Shown one piece after another: positions 25,665-35,137 of a stretch of DNA of 64,000 nucleotides (position 1 is its first letter; every line of letters begins with the position of its first letter). A program made the position numbers and the translations under genes. Source of the DNA: Pseudothioclava sp033100795 (GTDB taxonomy: Bacteria > Pseudomonadota > Alphaproteobacteria > Rhodobacterales > Rhodobacteraceae); the NCBI RefSeq assembly GCF_033100795.1, contig NZ_JAWLVI010000002.1, forward strand, positions 310,001-374,000, written 5' to 3'. The notes under the pieces were generated by a model that did no database searches, was not told the origin of the DNA, and saw nothing but the letters and a program-made list of their open reading frames with translations.

Positions 25665-27593
25665 ATGATTTTTCGGCATTTTACAAGGCTACGCAGGCCG
25701 CAGAAGCAGGCGATCATGCTTGCGGCTGACGCCGTTCTGGTGCCGGTATCCTTTATCCTTGCGCTGACGCTTCAATACTCCCGCGTGCAGGTCGAGGCCG
25801 CGCAGACCTATGCTGCGATGATCGGCTTTCTGATCCCGGTGTGTGTGGCGATTCAATTTGCGCTCGGGCTTCATCGGGTCCGCCTGAAAGATTATCGCGG
25901 CGACGAGGCGATGCGCACGATCTGGCTGGCTGTCATGCTCGGCGCGGTGTCCGCCGCAATTTCGGTCTGGGCGGGATCGCGCTTGCCCGAGAGCTTCCAT
26001 ATCCTGTTCGCGATCCTGTTCGGGCTTGGCTATTTTTCGATGCGACAAGCGGCGCTGGTTTAGCTCCGGAGCCTCTACCGCCGGTCGAAAATCGTGCGCC
26101 GGATCGCGATCTACGGAACCGGAAGCGTTGCGATGGCCCTGGCGCGCGAGTTGCGCGACATCAACGATATGATGGTTTACGCCTTTCTGGACGACAATCT
26201 CCACATGGAAGGCATGGTGCTGAACGGCATTCCGGTTTACGCTGGCGTGCGGGCGGGCAAGTTGCGCGAACACTTCAATATCAACACGGTCATTCTGGCG
26301 CTTCCCGACGCCTCTGAGGAGCGTCGCACGCTGATTGCGACGCGTCTGGGGCGAATGGGGATCGAGGTGCAGAATATCTCGGCCTTTGCGGAATTTTCGA
26401 GCGGCAAGCGCCTTCTGGAAGCCATGACCCCCACCGCGCCGACAGCGCTGCTGGCGCGCGAGGCGCTGCACGAGACCCTTGAGGGAGGGCGCTCCGTCTA
26501 TTGCGGCCAGAATATTCTGGTGTCGGGCGCAGGTGGCTCTATCGGGGTCGAGCTGTGCCGCCAGATCATGCAGTGCAGCCCTGCAAAGCTGGTGCTTTAC
26601 GAGATTTCCGAAATCGCGCTTTACCACGCCGAGAACGAGATGCGGGTGCTGGCCGAGCAGACAGGCGCGGTGATCGTGCCGGTGCTTGGCTCGATTGCCG
26701 ATGAGACGCAGGTGCGGGCGGTTCTGGAAAGCCACAAGATCGACGTCGTGTTCCATGCCGCCGCCTATAAGCACGTCCCCATCGTCGAGGCGAATGCGCG
26801 CGTCGGTGTCGCGAATAACAGTCTTGGCACTGCGGTTCTGGCCAAAGCGGCGGCGCGGGCAAAGGTTTCGCGCTTTGTGCTGGTGTCCTCGGATAAGGCG
26901 GTGCGGCCGGGCAACCTGATGGGCGCCTCCAAGCGCGTGGCGGAACTGGTGGTGCAGGATCTGGCGGCGCGCTTTGGCGATACGGTTTTCTCGATCGTGC
27001 GCTTCGGGAATGTTCTTGGCTCGTCGGGGTCGGTGATCCCCAAGTTTCAGGACCAGATCGAGCGTGGCGGCCCCGTGACGCTGACGAACGAGCGGGTGAC
27101 GCGCTATTTCATGACCATCCCCGAGGCGGCACGGCTTGTGCTGGAAGCCGGCGCCTTTGATGAAAGCGGGACGCTTTATGTGCTTGATATGGGCAAGCCG
27201 ATGCGCATTGCCGATCTGGCGCGCAAGATGATCGAGGCGGCGGGCTACACCGTGCGCGATGCGAATAACCCCGAGGGCGACATCGAGATCGTGACGACGG
27301 GTTTGCGCCCTGGCGAAAAACTGCACGAAGAGCTGTTTATCCAGAAGAACGCCGAACGCACCAGCCATCCGAAGATCATGAAAATCCGCGAGGCGCATCT
27401 GTCCGAGCTGGAAACTGCCGCGGTCCTGCGCAGCCTTCGGGACGCGATCGACGGCGGTGATGACGAGGCGGTGATTGCGGCCGTCGTGCGCGCTGTTCAG
27501 GAATACGCGCCGCAAAGCCTGCCCGATAATGCGCCGCAAATGCGGGCCGTGCAGCAGCGTGATGCGCGTGTTGCCTTGCCTCCCGCCGAGTAA
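25665..27593 (+). pseudogene. CapD/WbpM-type nucleoside-diphosphate-sugar dehydratase, interrupted by an in-frame TAG
   Basis: Two open segments in the same reading frame (25665-26063 and 26064-27593) are separated only by the amber codon TAG at 26061-26063. The first encodes the N-terminal membrane helices (AIMLAADAVLVPVSFILALT onward). The second has a first Rossmann motif (IAIYGTGSVAMALAREL) and then the SDR dehydratase domain (ILVSGAGGSIGVELCRQIM; VFHAAAYKHVPIVE; RFGNVLGSSGSVIP). Together they would make a full-size 4,6-dehydratase of about 640 residues. No indel is needed to restore it. A GTG at 26094 could start the soluble part alone, so some activity might survive. Otherwise the gene is dead or the base is an assembly error. 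Confidence 0.8.
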
Positions 27594-28364
27594 TTACGCC
27601 GCAAACGGATCGTCGGGGTAGCCGACGCCCGTCAGATACAGCCCTTGCGGTGGGCAGACCGGCCCGCAGGCAGCACGATTGGCGGCCTCCAGCGCGATTT
27701 TCACATCCTCGGGCGCCCATGCACCAGCGCCGACGCGCTCCAGCGTGCCGACGATCGAGCGCACCTGATTATGCAGGAAAGACCGCGCCCGCAGGCGGAA
27801 CCGGAATTCGCGCGCATCCGCGTGGGTGATCTCTTCGATGGTAATCTCGTCCAGCGTCTTGACCGGTGAGGCCGCCTGACAGATCGACGAGCGGAAGGTT
27901 GTAAAGTCGTGGTGGCCGATCAGGTGCTGCGCGCCCTCGCGCATGGCCTCGGCGTCCAGCAGGTTTTGCACGCGCCAGACCAGCCCTTTCTCAAGCGTCA
28001 TCGGCGCGCGGCGCTGCACAAGCCGGAACAGATAGCGCCGCTCGTTTGCTGAAAACCGCGCGTGCCAGTCATCGGCCACGCGCGCGCAGGCCAAAATCGC
28101 CACGGGCGCGGGTTTCAGGTGAAAGTTCAACGCTTCGGACAGGCGGAAAGGGTCCCAGTCTTTCTCCAGATCGGCATGGGCAACCTGTCCGGTCGCATGG
28201 ACGCCCGCATCGGTTCGGCCCGCTGCGGCAATAGTATGCGCGCGCGGTTCAAGGCGCGCCAGCGCGGCCTCGATCGCGCCCTGAACCGAAGCCTGCTCGG
28301 CCTGACGTTGCCAGCCCGCAAACGGGGCGCCGTTATACTCGATCTTGAATGCATATCTGGGCAT
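27594..28364 (-). CDS. truA: tRNA pseudouridine(38-40) synthase TruA
   Basis: 256 residues. The catalytic aspartate is in AAGRTDAGVHATGQ (about residue 52), and the N-terminus YAFKIEYNGAPFAGWQRQ is classic TruA. It also shows RARSFLHNQVRSIVG. It makes pseudouridine at positions 38-40 in tRNA anticodon arms. The start at 28364 is preferred to the longer frame from 28409. Convergent with the broken dehydratase gene, with no gap. Confidence 0.95.
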   Translation of the reverse strand: MPRYAFKIEYNGAPFAGWQRQAEQASVQGAIEAALARLEPRAHTIAAAGRTDAGVHATGQVAHADLEKDWDPFRLSEALNFHLKPAPVAILACARVADDWHARFSANERRYLFRLVQRRAPMTLEKGLVWRVQNLLDAEAMREGAQHLIGHHDFTTFRSSICQAASPVKTLDEITIEEITHADAREFRFRLRARSFLHNQVRSIVGTLERVGAGAWAPEDVKIALEAANRAACGPVCPPQGLYLTGVGYPDDPFAA

Positions 28365-28491
28365 AGGACCGCCATATCCCGAAGGGGCGTTCCCACGCAA
28401 TCCCCTCACAGGGAAACGCGCGCGCCTGTTCCCCCTTCAATCGGGCGGGCGGATGCTTATGTTCAGTGATGGAAAACAGAAAGGTTCTGGC

Positions 28492-29895
28492 GTGGGATTG
28501 TCCGATATTGCCGATAGCATCGGCCGGAAGGTCGAAGAGGCAGGGGCCGCCGTGTCCGAGGCGATGTTCGAGCCGGTGATCCGGCTTGGTGTGACGGGCT
28601 TGTCGCGCTCGGGCAAGACGGTGTTTATCACCTCGCTGGTCGCGAACCTGCTGGATCGGGGGCGGATGCCCGCGCTGGCGCATGGGGGCGAGATCACGGC
28701 GGTTTTCCTCCAGCCCCAGCCCGACGATACCGTGCCGCGCTTCGACTATGAAAACCACTTGGCTGCGATGACCGGACCCGCGCCGCACTGGCCCGAAGGG
28801 ACGCGCGCGATTTCCGAACTGCGTCTGTCGTTTCGGGTGCAGCCGCGCGGGATGCTGGGGGCGCTGCGTGGCCCGCGCACGGTGCATCTGGATATTGTCG
28901 ATTACCCCGGTGAATGGCTTTTGGACCTTGGCCTGATGGAGCAAAGCTTTGCCCAGTGGTCCGAAGGCGCGCTGTCACGGCTGGCGGCCAGGCCGGGCGG
29001 AGAGGCGTATCTGGCGCTTCTGGCACAGACCGACACGGCGGCCAAACTGGACGAGGTTCAGGCGAGCAAGCTGTCGGCGGCGTTCGCGGCGCATCTGCAT
29101 CAGGCGCGCGAGGCGGGCTATTCCGACTGCACGCCGGGTCGGTTCCTGCTGCCCGGCGAGATGGAAGGCTCTCCCGCGCTGACATTCGCCCCCCTGCCTG
29201 CGGGCGAGGCTCCGCGCGGCTCGCTTGCGCGTGAGTTTGAACGACGGTTCGAGGCTTATAAGGCGAAGGTCGTCAAACCCTTCTTTCGGGATCATTTTGC
29301 CCGCATCGACCGCCAGATCGTGCTGGCGGATGTTCTGGGCGCAATCCACGCAGGGCCAGCCGCGCTAGAGGATCTGCGCCGGACCATGGCGCAGGTCTTG
29401 CACGCCTTCCGACCCGGTCGGGCAGGTTGGCTGAGCGCGCTTCTGGGCGGTGCGCGGGTTGAGAAAATCCTGTTTGCAGCGACCAAGGCGGACCATCTGC
29501 ACCATTCGCAACATGCGCGGCTGACCGCGATCACAGGGGCGCTGCTGCGCGAGGCGAAGGACCGCGCCGATTTCGCGGGGGCCGAGACCTTGGCGCTGTC
29601 GATTGCGGCGCTGCGCACGACGACCGAAGAGAGCATTTCAAAGGACGGCGCGGCGTTGGATGCCGTGCGAGGGCGCCTGCTGGATGGGCGTTCGGTCGCG
29701 CTTTATCCCGGCGATCTGCCTGCCGATCCGGCGCAGCTTTTGGCGCCTGCGCGCAAAGGGGCCGAGCGCTGGCTGGAAGGGGATTACGCGATCATGTCCT
29801 TCGCGCCTGCGCCGGTTGCGCTGCGCCCTGGCGAGGGGCCGCCGCATATCCGGCTTGATCGCGCCGCCGAATTTCTGATTGGGGACAAACTATGA
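28492..29895 (+). CDS. ycjX: YcjX family P-loop protein
   Basis: 467 residues from a GTG at 28492, close to the 465 residues of E. coli YcjX. The P-loop is GLSRSGKT (near residue 34), followed by FITSLVANLLDRGRMPAL. Further landmarks are VDYPGEWLLDLGLM, corresponding to Walker B/switch sequence, and FAATKADHLHHSQHARL, a possible nucleotide-base motif. The family is a stress-linked NTPase of unclear role. The GTG has AAGG 7 nt upstream; ATG codons at 28453 and 28459 are alternatives but give a longer, non-family N-terminus. It overlaps the YcjF-like gene by 4 nt. Confidence 0.82.
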   Translation: MGLSDIADSIGRKVEEAGAAVSEAMFEPVIRLGVTGLSRSGKTVFITSLVANLLDRGRMPALAHGGEITAVFLQPQPDDTVPRFDYENHLAAMTGPAPHWPEGTRAISELRLSFRVQPRGMLGALRGPRTVHLDIVDYPGEWLLDLGLMEQSFAQWSEGALSRLAARPGGEAYLALLAQTDTAAKLDEVQASKLSAAFAAHLHQAREAGYSDCTPGRFLLPGEMEGSPALTFAPLPAGEAPRGSLAREFERRFEAYKAKVVKPFFRDHFARIDRQIVLADVLGAIHAGPAALEDLRRTMAQVLHAFRPGRAGWLSALLGGARVEKILFAATKADHLHHSQHARLTAITGALLREAKDRADFAGAETLALSIAALRTTTEESISKDGAALDAVRGRLLDGRSVALYPGDLPADPAQLLAPARKGAERWLEGDYAIMSFAPAPVALRPGEGPPHIRLDRAAEFLIGDKL

Positions 29896-30884
29896 AAGAG
29901 CCGGTTCTGATTGAGTTGGATACCGCCCCTGCGTCCCCTGCCGAGGCCGCGCCGATCGACATGCCGAATGATCTGCCCGAGGGCCGCGCGATGCAGATCG
30001 CCACACGGTTGGGCGCGCGTCCGGCCTCGCGGTTGATGCGGTTTTTCTGGCAGGCTGGTGGGGCGCTGGTCGGGTTTCTGGCTTCGGTTGCGCTGTGGCG
30101 GTTTGTGGACGGGCTGTTCGCGACGCATCCTTTGCTTGGCTGGGCCGGGGCGGCTCTGATCGGGCTGTTCGTGCTGGCGGCGCTGATGCTGGCGCTGCGT
30201 GAAATCACGGGGTTTGCGCGGCTCCGGCGTCTGGACAGGGTGCATCGCGAGGTGCGTGATATTCGCGAAAGCGACGATCTGGCCCGTGCCCGCAAGGCGG
30301 TTGCGCAGGTGTCCGCGCTTTACGCGGGGCGGCGCGAGATGGACTGGTCCCGTCGCCGTCTGGCCGAACAAAGCGGTGAGGTTCTGGATGCCTCGACGCT
30401 GTTGACCCTGACCGAACGCGAGCTGATGGCGCCGCTTGATGCCGCCGCGCGGCTGGAGATCGAGGCGGCCTCGCGCACGGTGGCGACGGTGACGGCGCTG
30501 GTGCCGCTGGCGCTGGCCGATGTGGTGACGGCGCTGACGGCGAACCTGCGCATGATCCGCCGCATTGCCGAGATTTATGGCGGCCGTTCGGGGAGCCTTG
30601 GGAGCCTTCGCCTCGCGCGGTCGGTTATGACCCATGTGGTTGCGACGGGGGCGGTTGCGGCAGGGGACGACCTGATCGAAACCCTGACCGGCGGGCACCT
30701 GATGTCCAAAATCTCGCGCCGCTTTGGCGAGGGCGTAATCAACGGCGCGCTGACCGCGCGGGTCGGCGTGGCGGCGCTTGAGGTTTGCCGCCCGATGCCG
30801 TTTCACGCGCTGGAAAAGCCGAAGGTCAAGAACCTGATCGGGCGCTCTTTGGTAGGGGTGTTCGACCGGAAACCGGCGGATTAA
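29892..30884 (+). CDS. ycjF: TIGR01620/YcjF-like membrane protein (DUF697)
   Basis: 330 residues. Two membrane helices occur in the first third (about residues 48-70, GALVGFLASVALWRFV, and 80-100, GAALIGLFVLAALML). A soluble DUF697-type C-terminus follows, including LADVVTALTANLRMIRRIAEIYGGR. It is always found next to ycjX. In E. coli the pair is induced by heat and phage shock, but the biochemical role is not known. Starts within the ycjX stop (ATGA), and its own end overlaps the convergent haemoglobin gene by 4 nt. Confidence 0.83.
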   Translation: MKEPVLIELDTAPASPAEAAPIDMPNDLPEGRAMQIATRLGARPASRLMRFFWQAGGALVGFLASVALWRFVDGLFATHPLLGWAGAALIGLFVLAALMLALREITGFARLRRLDRVHREVRDIRESDDLARARKAVAQVSALYAGRREMDWSRRRLAEQSGEVLDASTLLTLTERELMAPLDAAARLEIEAASRTVATVTALVPLALADVVTALTANLRMIRRIAEIYGGRSGSLGSLRLARSVMTHVVATGAVAAGDDLIETLTGGHLMSKISRRFGEGVINGALTARVGVAALEVCRPMPFHALEKPKVKNLIGRSLVGVFDRKPAD

Positions 30885-31291
30885 CGAAGCGTCGGGATGC
30901 TGCCTGCGGGCTGGCCCATATCGGCCACGCCCATGCGCAGGCTTTGCCCGATGCGGTGCACGAGCGCCGACCATCCCGCCGCCTGCATCGGGTCGTTCAG
31001 CGTTTGGCGCAGAGTGTCGTCAAACAGACCCAGCCAGATCGGGAAATGCTCGGGGGTGACGTTGCCCGCCACGCGGTGCGCCATCATCGGCGAGCCTTCA
31101 TAGCCGGGCTGATGCAGGATCGCGCCTTTCCAGAAGCGCGCGATCTTGGCCTCATGCGCGGGCCAGTCGGTGACGTGGACCGCAAAGATCGGGCCGAGCA
31201 TGTGATGCGTGCGCACGCGGGCGTAGAAGGCGGCAACAACGCGCTCGATCTCGGCGTCGCTGATGTTGAAACGGGGGGGTAAACTCGTCAT
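30881..31291 (-). CDS. Group III truncated haemoglobin
   Basis: 136 residues. The pattern ISDAEIERVVAAFYARVR, then PIFAVHVTDWPAHEAKIARF, and the proximal-histidine region PMMAHRVAGNVTPEHFPIWLGLF is that of group III (P) globins, short 2-on-2 haemoglobins. They bind haem and react with O2 or NO; the in vivo role in this family is unsettled. Monocistronic by appearance, on the opposite strand from ycjXF. Confidence 0.88.
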   Translation of the reverse strand: MTSLPPRFNISDAEIERVVAAFYARVRTHHMLGPIFAVHVTDWPAHEAKIARFWKGAILHQPGYEGSPMMAHRVAGNVTPEHFPIWLGLFDDTLRQTLNDPMQAAGWSALVHRIGQSLRMGVADMGQPAGSIPTLR

Positions 31292-31353
31292 GGGCGCACT
31301 CCTTTGCCGCCTAGTTAGGGGGCGGGGACGTAGGCGGCAAGGGACAGAATGCC

Positions 31354-32388
31354 TCAGCCGTCACCGAAGAGATCGGATTGTGAGGCGGGTTTCGGTGCCT
31401 CAAGCCCCAGATGTCGCCAGGCGCGTTGCCCCAGCATCCGCCCGCGCGGCGTGCGGCTGATAAGACCCTGCTGCAAGAGGTAAGGCTCGATCACCTCTTC
31501 GATGGCATCGCGGCTTTCGGACAGCGCGGCGGACAGGGTTTCCACGCCCACCGGCCCCCCGCCGTAATGTTCGGCCATCAGCATCATGTAGCGCCGGTCC
31601 GCGCCATCAAGGCCAAGGTTGTCGACGCCAAGCCGCGTCAGCGCGCTGTCGGCAATCGCGCGGGTCAGGCGGCCATCCCCTTCGACAAGGGCAAAATCGA
31701 CAACCCGCCGCAGCAGGCGGCCCGCAATGCGCGGCGTGCCGCGCGCACGTTTCGCAATCTCGCGCGTGCCTGCGGGTTCGGAGGGAATGCCCAGAAGGCG
31801 TGCGCCACGGCTGACGATCAGGTCCAGCTCGTCCTCGGTATAAAACTGGAGCCGCGTCGGAATGCCGAACCGGTCGCGAAGCGGCGTGGTCAGCAGGCCA
31901 AGCCGCGTGGTCGCGCCGACAAGCGTGAAGGGTTGCAGCTCGATCCGGACGGTGCGCGCGGCTGGTCCCTCGCCGATCACGAGGTCCAGCTCGAAATCCT
32001 CCATCGCGGGGTAGAGCACCTCTTCGACCGCCGGGTTCATGCGGTGAATCTCGTCGATGAACAGCACGTCGTTGCGTTCGAGATTGGTCAGGATCGCCGC
32101 CAGATCACCGGCTTTCGCCAGCACCGGCCCCGAGGTCATCTTGAAGTTCACGCCCAATTCGCGCGCCATGATCTGCGCCAGCGTGGTTTTGCCAAGTCCG
32201 GGCGGGCCGTGAAACAGCGTGTGATCCATCGCCTGACCGCGCATCTTGGCGCTTTCGATAAAGACGCGCAGGTTGGCGCGGGCCTCGGCCTGTCCGACGA
32301 ATTCTTCCAGCGCCTGCGGGCGCAGGGCACGGTCTGCATCATCGGGCAGACGGTCGGGGCGGAGGGTCGGATCAGGGTCGGTCATCAT
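31354..32388 (-). CDS. ruvB: Holliday junction ATP-dependent DNA helicase RuvB
   Basis: 344 residues. Walker A GPPGLGKTTLAQIMA, Walker B VLFIDEIHRMNPAVEE, sensor and arginine-finger region VGATTRLGLLTTPLRDRFGI, then the winged-helix DNA-binding C-terminus (LISRTPRGRMLGQRAWRHLG). It drives branch migration with RuvA. Third gene of a ruvC-ruvA-ruvB set, 43 nt after ruvA. Confidence 0.97.
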   Translation of the reverse strand: MMTDPDPTLRPDRLPDDADRALRPQALEEFVGQAEARANLRVFIESAKMRGQAMDHTLFHGPPGLGKTTLAQIMARELGVNFKMTSGPVLAKAGDLAAILTNLERNDVLFIDEIHRMNPAVEEVLYPAMEDFELDLVIGEGPAARTVRIELQPFTLVGATTRLGLLTTPLRDRFGIPTRLQFYTEDELDLIVSRGARLLGIPSEPAGTREIAKRARGTPRIAGRLLRRVVDFALVEGDGRLTRAIADSALTRLGVDNLGLDGADRRYMMLMAEHYGGGPVGVETLSAALSESRDAIEEVIEPYLLQQGLISRTPRGRMLGQRAWRHLGLEAPKPASQSDLFGDG

Positions 32389-32431
32389 GGGCGACTGTTG
32401 CGCTTATTTCCGGCAGAGGCAAGGCGCGGGA

Positions 32432-33097
32432 TCACTCCTTGGGCGCCAGAAGACGCAGCGCCGTGCGGATGAGTTTCGCAGTGTCGCTGGCGTCCGGATC
32501 CTCGGAGGCGCGGGCGACCGCGGCTGCAGCGTCCGAGGGGCTGTAACCAAGGTTGGTCAGCGCGGACAGCGCCTCGGCGGTGAAGTTGGTTTTCGGGGCA
32601 GGCATGGCGGTGCGGGGTTTGGCGGATTTCGGGGTAGGCTCGTCCTCAAGCACCGGCATTGCGTCGACCGTCAGATCCGCGCCAAGGGCCATCACGGTGG
32701 GAGCCTTGTCCTTCAGCTCCAGCACAACACGCTGTGCGAGTTTCGGGCCAACGCCGGGGGCGGATTTGACCGCCGACCAGTCGCCCAGTGCGATAGCGCG
32801 GCCCAGACCATCCGGCCCAAGTGTTCCCAGAATAGCCAGCGCCGCCTTCGCCCCAATGCCTTGCACCGAAATCAGCAGGCGGTGCCATTCCTTTTCCAGT
32901 AGCGTCGGAAAGCCGAAAAGTTGCAGCAGGTCTTCGCGCACCAGAAGCTCGGTATAAAGCGCGCACGCCTCGCCCACGGGGGGCAGGCTGCGGGCGGTGC
33001 GGTCCGAGATATGCACGATGTAGCCCACGCCGCGCACGTCGATCAGCACATGGTCCATTGCGCGGTGGAGGATAGTGCCAGCAATCCGTCCGATCAT
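32432..33097 (-). CDS. ruvA: Holliday junction branch migration protein RuvA
   Basis: 221 residues. The N-terminal OB domain starts MIGRIAGTILHRAMDHVLID. The helix-hairpin-helix region includes LISVQGIGAKAALAILG and GVGPKLAQRVVLELKDK, and domain III at the C-terminus has ALTNLGYSPSDAAAAV. It binds four-way junctions and loads RuvB. Its ATG overlaps the ruvC stop by 4 nt. Confidence 0.96.
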   Translation of the reverse strand: MIGRIAGTILHRAMDHVLIDVRGVGYIVHISDRTARSLPPVGEACALYTELLVREDLLQLFGFPTLLEKEWHRLLISVQGIGAKAALAILGTLGPDGLGRAIALGDWSAVKSAPGVGPKLAQRVVLELKDKAPTVMALGADLTVDAMPVLEDEPTPKSAKPRTAMPAPKTNFTAEALSALTNLGYSPSDAAAAVARASEDPDASDTAKLIRTALRLLAPKE

Positions 33098-33636
33098 GCG
33101 CGCGCCCTCCGGATGCGTGTTTCACCTGACAGGGCTGCGCGCGACAATTGCGCGGCGCCCATCCGGTGCGCGGTTTGCAGGTGGAAGGCGTGGCAGATTG
33201 CTACGGCCAGCGCGTCTGCGGCGTCTGGCCCCTCGAACTGCGTGCCGGGCAGTTGATGGCGGACCATATGCTGCACCTGAACTTTATCGGCGTGGCCAAC
33301 CCCGACCACCGCCTTTTTCACGGCGTTCGGCGCGTATTCCCCGATCTCGAGGCCCGCCTGCGCTGGCGCCAGCAGGGCGATCCCGCGCGCTTGGCCCAGT
33401 TTCAGCGTGGCGACGGCGTCTTTGTTGACAAAGGTCTGCTCGACCGCGGCGGTTTCGGGGGCGTATTCGGCGATCACGGCGCAAAGCCCCTGATGCAGGC
33501 TGAGCAGCCGCTTGGCAAGGTCATCGCCTTCGGAATGAAGGATGCCATTGGCGATATGGCGCATCCGCGACCCTTCGACCTCGATCACGCCCCAACCAAG
33601 GTTGCGCAACCCCGGATCAATCCCGATCACCCGCAT
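33094..33636 (-). CDS. ruvC: Crossover junction endodeoxyribonuclease RuvC
   Basis: 180 residues. The acidic active-site residues are recognisable in IGIDPGLRNLGWG, AVEQTF and DAADALAVAICH. It resolves Holliday junctions by paired nicking. The ATG at 33636 fits the family length; the frame extends upstream to 33744 without similarity. First gene of ruvCAB. Confidence 0.96.
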   Translation of the reverse strand: MRVIGIDPGLRNLGWGVIEVEGSRMRHIANGILHSEGDDLAKRLLSLHQGLCAVIAEYAPETAAVEQTFVNKDAVATLKLGQARGIALLAPAQAGLEIGEYAPNAVKKAVVGVGHADKVQVQHMVRHQLPGTQFEGPDAADALAVAICHAFHLQTAHRMGAAQLSRAALSGETRIRRARA

Positions 33637-33721
33637 TCTCTGCCAGCCTTTGTTCTGTCTTTTGCTCAGAATTAGCACGAAAGGTGAACATTGCCTAGGG
33701 GTAAAGGGGGCGCAAAATTGA

Positions 33722-33750
33722 AACGGGCCGCAGCGATCCGCCACGGCCCG
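33722..33750 (-). terminator. Terminator of the small membrane-protein gene upstream of ruvC
   Basis: On the minus strand, arms CGGGCCG and CGGCCCG (33724-33730 and 33744-33750) form a 7-bp stem with a 13-nt loop. It is followed by GTTTCAATTTT. It lies 22 nt beyond the stop of the 33773-34120 gene and before ruvC. Confidence 0.6.
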
Positions 33751-33772
33751 GTTTAACCTGTTACAAAGTCAC

Positions 33773-34120
33773 TCAAAAAATCATTCGGCGGATCGCACCG
33801 GCGATGTCACGGGTGATCGGGTCTGTTTTCAGAACCCATGCGGCAGCCATCTGAACCGAGCCACCCTCGGCCAAAGTTGCAACCTTGTCCTCGTAAGCTT
33901 CGGTGCCAATCTGGGCGAGCACACCTGCTTTCAACAGCAACGCGCCGCACAGGATCATCGCTGAGGCGCGCAGAGGAAAGCTCCGGCGCTGTTTTGCGCG
34001 CACCGAGTCGAAATAGGCGCGCCCGAGGGTGCCCGATGCCTCGAAGGCACCCCCCGCCTGATGGATCTGTTCGATCCGGTGAAGGCGGGTTTCAAATTCC
34101 CGAAGGTTGCGATCAGTCAT
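33773..34120 (-). CDS. Hypothetical protein with one membrane helix
   Basis: 115 residues (119 from an alternative start at 34132). An N-terminal amphipathic, possibly coiled-coil stretch (LREFETRLHRIEQIHQAGGAFE) precedes basic residues (RAKQRRSFPLRAS) and one hydrophobic segment (AMILCGALLLKAGVLAQIG). The rest, YEDKVATLAEGGSVQMAAAWV, is soluble and probably periplasmic. I do not recognise the family. It stands alone with its own terminator; an AT-rich promoter-like stretch lies at 34150-34170. Confidence 0.6.
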   Translation of the reverse strand: MTDRNLREFETRLHRIEQIHQAGGAFEASGTLGRAYFDSVRAKQRRSFPLRASAMILCGALLLKAGVLAQIGTEAYEDKVATLAEGGSVQMAAAWVLKTDPITRDIAGAIRRMIF

Positions 34121-34217
34121 CTCAGTGTCCACCTGTTTGGCTCACTTCTGGCGTATATCCTATAGTATAGCCGTTGCTGATCTTTTGCTCGGGTTATTTA
34201 GGCTTAATTCGGGCGGA

Positions 34218-35090
34218 TTATTCCTTGTGCATCACCAATGTCGTCCAGTCGCCGTGTTCGTTGCGAGACAGAAGACAAAAGCCGGAAGCCGTGTATCTTT
34301 CGATCACATCATCGGCCTGTTCATGCAGGATTCCCGACAGAATGATGTGGCCTGATTCGGTGCAATTTTGCGCCATATCCGGGGCAAGCGTCATCAGCGG
34401 CCCTTTCAGGATATTCGCGAAAATCAGGTCGTAGGGGGCGACCGCTTTCAGATGCGGGTGTTCAAAGCCCGCAGCCTCGATGCAGATAACACGATCCTTC
34501 AGGCCGTTCTGTTCGGTGTTCGCGCGGGCGGTCTCGACCGCGATCGGGTCGATGTCGGAGGCCATCACGGATTCGGGCCAGAGCTTTGCCGCCGCCATCG
34601 CCAGAACGGCGGTGCCGCAGCCGATGTCTGCTACGTTGGTTGCCCGCAGCCCGCCCTTTTCCAGATCGTCCAGCGCTTTCAGGCAGCCAAGCGTCGTGCC
34701 GTGATGCCCCGTGCCAAAGGCCATCGCTGCGTCGATCTTCAGGGCAATCGCGCCCTCTGGCACCTTGTCGGCATCGTGGCTGCCGTAGACGAAGAAGCGG
34801 CCCGCTTCGACGGGGGCAAGCTCACGCCGGACATGGGCGACCCAATCGGTCTCGGGAAGTTCCGACACCGCAAAGGGCTGCGCACCGTGAACCGCCGCCA
34901 GCAGGTCAAGCACGATGCCATCGGGCTTTTCGGTGAAATAGGAGCCAACCTCCCACCGTTCGGAACCGTCCTCGATCTCGAAAACGCCGACGCCATAGGC
35001 GGGCGGATCAAGGTCTTCGAGGCGCTCTGCCAGCGCCTCGGCCTGATCGCGGTCGGGCAGGGTGGTGAAGGCGGTGAAGGTGGTGGGCAT
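34218..35090 (-). CDS. prmA: Ribosomal protein L11 methyltransferase PrmA
   Basis: 290 residues. The C-terminal SAM-binding domain contains VADIGCGTAVLAMAAAKL, then ASDIDPIAVETARANTEQNG, and the catalytic FANILKGPL motif. The N-terminal substrate domain is the two-helix/beta PrmA form. It methylates ribosomal protein L11. Preceding residues AFGTGHHGTT are also typical. Apparently monocistronic. Confidence 0.94.
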   Translation of the reverse strand: MPTTFTAFTTLPDRDQAEALAERLEDLDPPAYGVGVFEIEDGSERWEVGSYFTEKPDGIVLDLLAAVHGAQPFAVSELPETDWVAHVRRELAPVEAGRFFVYGSHDADKVPEGAIALKIDAAMAFGTGHHGTTLGCLKALDDLEKGGLRATNVADIGCGTAVLAMAAAKLWPESVMASDIDPIAVETARANTEQNGLKDRVICIEAAGFEHPHLKAVAPYDLIFANILKGPLMTLAPDMAQNCTESGHIILSGILHEQADDVIERYTASGFCLLSRNEHGDWTTLVMHKE

Positions 35091-35137
35091 GGCGGTTCCT
35101 TTCGTTACCGTCGCTTTCGCCCGTTCCGCCCCTCAGG

